The notes beneath the pieces were generated by a model. It worked only from the letters and a program-made list of their open reading frames with translations, made no database searches and was not told the DNA's origin. From Vibrio sinaloensis DSM 21326 (lineage in GTDB: Bacteria > Pseudomonadota > Gammaproteobacteria > Enterobacterales > Vibrionaceae), in the NCBI RefSeq assembly GCF_000189275.1, contig NZ_AEVT01000008.1, positions 82,164 to 146,163 on the forward strand: DNA of 64,000 nt, given 5' to 3'. Shown here one piece after another: positions 60,495-64,000 of this stretch (its first letter is position 1; every line of letters starts with the position of its first letter). Made by a program: the position numbers and the translations under genes.

Positions 60495-61897
60495 CTAAAC
60501 TTGACGACGTCTTTGTAGAACAAAGTTTCAAACTGGGTAATGGGAGCGACAGTCGGTTTGGCGTCGCTCTTTTTTTTACCCAGATGGTAGTCGGTGACAA
60601 ATTGCACAAACACAGTACTCGGTTTGCCTGTTTTATCAGTACCAAAACCTGCCATATTGTAGCTACCGTAAAGGGAGCCACTTTTCCCTATTAGTGCATG
60701 CTTAATCGGAGCCTTTCTCATGCTACGACGATACTTTAAGGTGCCGCTCTCACCAGATTTAGGCATTAATGCTAACAAGTTTAACTGTTTATCGTGTTGC
60801 CATACGTAGCGAAGAATATCGGCCATATCGCGACTACTGAAGCGATTATTACGCGACAAGCCGGAACCATCGGCGAGGGGAGTATTAGATAAGTCGACAC
60901 CAGTATGGGCAAATATGATCTGTTTGATCGCTTCAGTACCGTTGTTGAAGCTGCCCGGTTGAACAAAAAACTTACTGCCTATCGCTTTGGTTAAGTTATC
61001 GGCGATTAAGTTGTCTGATTTCTTGAGCATCTCATCAAGTAACACACTTAGCTTTGCAGAAGAGTGAGTGACTAAAACCTTGCCCTTATTAGGTGGCTGA
61101 CCGACACGAATATGGCCACTGAGCTTTATGTCGAGCTGATGGAGTACGTTGTGCAGCATACGCTGGGTATAGAGCTCAGAGTTTTGTACTGCAAACTTTA
61201 ACGGTAGTGGTTTGCTTCGCTGTACCAAGCAGCCTTGGAGTTGGTAGTGATTGTCCGGTGACGAAATCAGCTCGAGACTGCATTGTGAGCTCTCTTGCTC
61301 TTCCTTTGTCACGCTGCGTACCTTGGTTGAAGCATAAATTGGAAAATGTTCAGGGACGTATACGCGCGTCTTATTGTTCGCTTCCGTGTAGATGGAAGCT
61401 TGGACACAGTTTTCATCTAAGGTGATTGCACTGGAGGGAGCGCTATAACAGACGCCGAGAATATCCCAAGGCCACCCCACAGCACGGTCGTAGCCACTAA
61501 ATGCACTGTTATCTAACCAAATGTCGCCCTGTATAGCTGTCAGACCGTTTTTCTTGGCTTGGGTAAACATCTGCTTTAGATCGGCGGTGGTTAAGGTGGG
61601 GTCTCCAGAGAAACGCAGCGTGACGTCTCGTCTGCTTTTTTCCAGCTGAGTGACAAAATGAAATTGCTCGCCCAGTTCAAGCTTAGCAGCCAAAGCTGTG
61701 ACCACTTTGAGCGTGCTTGCTGGTGGAAAGTACTGATCTTCATTATGCGTAGAGAGTAACGTTTGCTGAGCCGCTAAGCTTTCGATAAGCAAGCTACTGC
61801 GATTACCCATAGGGAGTTTATCCAATGGCGCGTATGCAAACGTGGAGAATGATAACAGCGAGAGTAAAGATGCGATGGATACGCGAGTCAGTTTCAT
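60473..61897 (-). CDS. dacB: D-alanyl-D-alanine carboxypeptidase/endopeptidase (PBP4)
   Basis: Periplasmic class C penicillin-binding protein that trims and cleaves peptidoglycan cross-links. 474 residues. A signal peptide (~1-22, ending TFAYA) precedes the active-site Ser in PASTLKVV (S-x-x-K, ~58-66), the SDN motif in KKSDNLIAD (~290) and KSG in GKSGSLYG (~405). A domain inserted between the first two motifs is typical of PBP4. No terminator is visible before the opposing mgtE; instead the two coding ends overlap by 22 bases. In V. cholerae dacB lies between tyrS and ompU. Confidence 0.95.
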   Translation of the reverse strand: MKLTRVSIASLLSLLSFSTFAYAPLDKLPMGNRSSLLIESLAAQQTLLSTHNEDQYFPPASTLKVVTALAAKLELGEQFHFVTQLEKSRRDVTLRFSGDPTLTTADLKQMFTQAKKNGLTAIQGDIWLDNSAFSGYDRAVGWPWDILGVCYSAPSSAITLDENCVQASIYTEANNKTRVYVPEHFPIYASTKVRSVTKEEQESSQCSLELISSPDNHYQLQGCLVQRSKPLPLKFAVQNSELYTQRMLHNVLHQLDIKLSGHIRVGQPPNKGKVLVTHSSAKLSVLLDEMLKKSDNLIADNLTKAIGSKFFVQPGSFNNGTEAIKQIIFAHTGVDLSNTPLADGSGLSRNNRFSSRDMADILRYVWQHDKQLNLLALMPKSGESGTLKYRRSMRKAPIKHALIGKSGSLYGSYNMAGFGTDKTGKPSTVFVQFVTDYHLGKKKSDAKPTVAPITQFETLFYKDVVKFSQAIPKK

Positions 61898-61940
61898 GCT
61901 TCAGTTTCGGTTAGGGAAAGCGTGACCCAGTATAACCAGT

Positions 61941-61970
61941 AAAAAAAACGCCCGCTATAAAGCGGGCGTC
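61941..61970 (-). terminator. Terminator of ompU
   Basis: ACGCCCGCT / AGCGGGCGT stem with an ATAA loop; eight T follow on the minus strand. Confidence 0.93.
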
Positions 61971-61996
61971 TTAGATTTATGACATTCAATCACAAA

Positions 61997-62986
61997 TTAG
62001 AAGTCGTAACGTAGGCCTAGTGCTACTTCGTCTTCAGCGTCTACTTTAGAGATGCCTTTGTCAGTGTCAGCATCTAGTAGGTTGAAGTTGTAAGAAACGT
62101 AACCACGGAAGTTAGGCTTGAAGTAGTATGTTGCATCTAGAGCAACGTTGTCAGCAGAACGATCGCCGTCAGTTTCAGCGTTGTTGTATGTAGTGCTGAA
62201 TACAGTTTGACCTAGCGTGTAAGCTGCTGCGAATTCGTAACCTGTGTAATCTACAGTGTTGTTTGAGTTAGTCTCTTGCTTTTCACCATCAGTGAATAGA
62301 CCTGCAACGTACAGATTTTCGATAGTGTAGTTAGCACCAAGCATGTACTCGTTCGCTTTATCTTGATCAGCGTAACCAGCACCTAGGTTTAGGCCTGTGT
62401 CAGCAAGCGCGTAGATAGCAGACAGAGAGTAACCTGATTTACCATTGTCTACGAATTTTGCATCAACAGTGTTTTCGTTTTCGATACTGCGGTCAGCAAA
62501 ACGGTAGCTTGCTTTTAGGCTTAGGTCGTTGAATTGACCTTTGTAAGTTAGCATGTTGTCAACACGGTCAGCCACAGCTAGCTTGTCTGCTGCAGAGTTA
62601 CCGTGGTAAGCCATGATATCAGTGAAGTCTGTTAGTACGCCTAGAGCGCCGTCGTTTTTACCGTAAGTAACTTCACCAAATTTACCGCCTAGACCTGCGT
62701 AGATGTAACGGTGATCGATATCATCTTCTTTTTCGCTATCAGCTGTAGTGAACTCACCTTCGTAGAAGCCAACGCCGTAAAGGCCGTCAGTGATTTCAGT
62801 TTTACCTAGGAAGTTTAGACGTACGCGAGAGTTATCTTCAGCCTTGCCATCTTGTAGAGAAAGACGAGCTTCAGCACGGCCGCCCATTTCTAGAGTTGTG
62901 CCGTCTTGGTTGTAGATTTCTGCCGCGTTTGCGCCAGTAGCCACTGCTGCAGCTGAAACTGCAAGAGCAATCAGAGTTTTGTTCAT
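61997..62986 (-). CDS. ompU: Outer-membrane porin OmpU
   Basis: Trimeric general porin and major outer-membrane protein of Vibrio. 329 residues with a clear signal peptide (MNKTLIALAVSAAAVATGANA, 21 residues written here as the first 21) and a mature N-terminus AEIYNQDGTTLEMGGRAEAR. Alternating beta-strand pattern throughout, acidic extracellular loops and the C-terminal phenylalanine (ALGLRYDF) recognised by the Bam machinery. Codon use is strongly biased, as in highly expressed genes. Position next to greA and dacB matches V. cholerae ompU, which ToxR activates; ToxR control here is by analogy. Confidence 0.93.
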   Translation of the reverse strand: MNKTLIALAVSAAAVATGANAAEIYNQDGTTLEMGGRAEARLSLQDGKAEDNSRVRLNFLGKTEITDGLYGVGFYEGEFTTADSEKEDDIDHRYIYAGLGGKFGEVTYGKNDGALGVLTDFTDIMAYHGNSAADKLAVADRVDNMLTYKGQFNDLSLKASYRFADRSIENENTVDAKFVDNGKSGYSLSAIYALADTGLNLGAGYADQDKANEYMLGANYTIENLYVAGLFTDGEKQETNSNNTVDYTGYEFAAAYTLGQTVFSTTYNNAETDGDRSADNVALDATYYFKPNFRGYVSYNFNLLDADTDKGISKVDAEDEVALGLRYDF

Positions 62987-63458
62987 CTTATAAGTCCTAA
63001 TTTACTGTCCATAAATAGTTATGTGAGCGATAACACAGTTCTCACCGGCTATCCTCTATTTATTGCTCGAATGAATCAACACTCATATTTAAGATTTGTG
63101 TCAAAAATATGTCAGCGCTACTCAAGCCTATGAGCAATCGGTGAGCAATGTTTTAACGTCAAAGTTCCGGTCAGGGTTAGTAAAATGATATAAAATTGGA
63201 TTTTGAACGGTGTTTTATTTTACCTAAATAATTATCAAGTAATTGTTTTTGAAGTATTTTTATTGATTGTCTGACTTGATGTGAAACTGAGATTATTTAG
63301 TTTTTTTTAGTGCAATATAGGCATTTTCATACAACAAGATTGGTCAAGGCTGAATTATAATTACTCCTTATCGGTGTCAATATTTCCTATGTTGGATTTA
63401 TGGTGATTTAGTGGCGAACTTTGTTTACACTAAGATAAATTGATTAGTTAACTCGCTA
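62987..63458. promoter_or_regulatory. ompU/greA divergent intergenic region
   Basis: About 470 A+T-rich bases without a gene. On the minus strand CTGACA, 17 bases, TTAAAT (within 63085-63115) is a plausible ompU promoter, giving a leader of ~100 bases. TNAAA-like repeats that could bind ToxR occur near 63200-63225, but their spacing is not exact, so I do not mark them. Nothing else is identified. Confidence 0.4.
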
Positions 63459-63490
63459 CCTAATCCTCCGGGTTGGGTGGTTTTGTTTTG
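63459..63490 (+). terminator. Attenuator-like terminator in the greA leader
   Basis: ACCTAATC (63459-63466) pairs with GGTTGGGT (63472-63479), using two G-T pairs, around a 5-base loop. GGTTTTGTTTTG follows. It lies 30 bases before the greA start, on the same strand and after its probable promoter. E. coli greA has similar leader terminators that yield the small RNA GraL. Confidence 0.6.
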
Positions 63491-63520
63491 TCCAAAGGTA
63501 GCTTTGGAATGAGGTAAACA

Positions 63521-63994
63521 ATGGAAAAAGTCCCAATGACACTGCGTGGCGAACAAAAGCTACGCGAAGAACTAGACCGACTATTAAAACTTCGCCCACA
63601 AATTTCTGAAGCGATTGCTGAAGCGCGTGAGCTGGGGGATTTGAAAGAGAACGCTGAGTACCACGCTGCGCGTGAAGAGCAGGGGATCTGTGAAGCGCAA
63701 ATCCGTGATATCGAGTACAAGCTGTCTGTTGCTCAAGTTATTGATGTAACTAAGATGGATAACTCGGGCAAAGTCATCTTTGGTTCAACAGTAACGCTTA
63801 TTGACTGTGATACTGAAGAAGAAAAAACCTACCAAATTGTCGGCGACGATGAAGCGGACATCAAAGCGGGTCGAATTTCCGTGAGCTCGCCAATTGCTCG
63901 TGGCTTGATTGGTAAGATGGAAGGCGACGAAGTCGTTATTTCGACACCAGGTGGTGAGCGTGATTTCGAGATCGACAGCGTAGAGTACATCTAA
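63521..63994 (+). CDS. greA: Transcription elongation factor GreA
   Basis: Rescues backtracked RNA polymerase by stimulating cleavage of the transcript 3' end through the secondary channel. 157 residues, complete. An N-terminal coiled-coil hairpin with the acidic tip DLKENAEY (Asp41/Glu44 region) and a C-terminal FKBP-like domain ([27 protein letters not shown] at the end). GAGG is placed seven bases before the ATG. The gene ends six bases before the window edge. An attenuator-like hairpin in its leader suggests self-limiting expression. Confidence 0.97.
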   Translation: MEKVPMTLRGEQKLREELDRLLKLRPQISEAIAEARELGDLKENAEYHAAREEQGICEAQIRDIEYKLSVAQVIDVTKMDNSGKVIFGSTVTLIDCDTEEEKTYQIVGDDEADIKAGRISVSSPIARGLIGKMEGDEVVISTPGGERDFEIDSVEYI

Positions 63995-64000
63995 TCATAC

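Noticed and set aside
63190..63240. ToxR binding repeats upstream of ompU
   Set aside because: TNAAA-like motifs occur, but the spacing (6 rather than 5) and A+T-rich context make them no better than chance.

Overview
This window is chromosomal DNA of a marine Vibrio. The gene order lpdA - luxR/hapR - hpt - can ... panC-panB-folK-pcnB-gluQ-dksA ... acnB-yacL ... fbpABC - chitobiose operon - chiS - rsmC - hemL/erpA ... tyrS - dacB - ompU - greA is the conserved Vibrio arrangement. Several proteins are diagnostic of the genus: a LuxR/OpaR/SmcR-type quorum-sensing master regulator, the chitin sensor ChiS with phosphorylation residues at H469 and D772, and an OmpU-type porin. The species cannot be fixed from the sequence alone. 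I see no insertion sequence, prophage, integron, CRISPR array, tRNA or rRNA. Nearly all of it is core genome, packed in operons that end in clear intrinsic terminators.

Layout. 1-2.8 kb: end of lpdA, the quorum-sensing regulator with a Qrr-target-like leader, hpt, beta-carbonic anhydrase. 3.1-6.6 kb: a SulP anion transporter divergent from the carbonic anhydrase, then the ABC pair yadG-yadH. 6.7-12.6 kb (minus strand): panC, panB, folK, pcnB, gluQ, dksA, sfsA (vitamin, RNA and stress functions). 12.7-19.8 kb (plus): hrpB, mrcB (PBP1b) and a patatin/POTRA/beta-barrel protein. 20.1-23.3 kb: acnB with an unusual leader, and yacL. 23.4-25.1 kb: sigma54-type promoter, glnK and amtB. 25.2-29.1 kb: Fur-box-controlled fbpABC iron(III) importer.

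29.1-47.6 kb is the chitin block, all on the minus strand. ChiS is followed by a ten-gene operon: chitooligosaccharide-binding protein, two permeases, two ATPases, a GH9 enzyme, a BadF-type amino-sugar kinase, a GH20 hexosaminidase, chitobiose phosphorylase (GH94) and a sugar phosphomutase. Together they import (GlcNAc)2 and related oligomers, split them by phosphorolysis or hydrolysis and send the products to GlcNAc-6-P.

47.8-64 kb: rsmC, a PerM-family membrane protein, an easily missed 39-residue Cys-rich/transmembrane protein, hemL, erpA (probable IscR site over its promoter), an RND efflux pair, a ShyC-like M23 endopeptidase, tyrS, a short CBS-less mgtE, dacB, ompU and greA. The most novel-looking element is the long mgtE leader. 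It encodes a 14-residue Asp-His-Pro-Pro peptide whose last codons can form a perfect 12-bp stem with a downstream segment that could alternatively mask the mgtE ribosome-binding site, which suggests a Mg2+-responsive leader-peptide switch. Other regulatory features of note are an NtrC-consensus palindrome embedded in the yacL terminator just upstream of glnK, a micro-ORF plus hairpin before acnB, a large inverted repeat in the chitin-operon leader, and an attenuator-like hairpin before greA.
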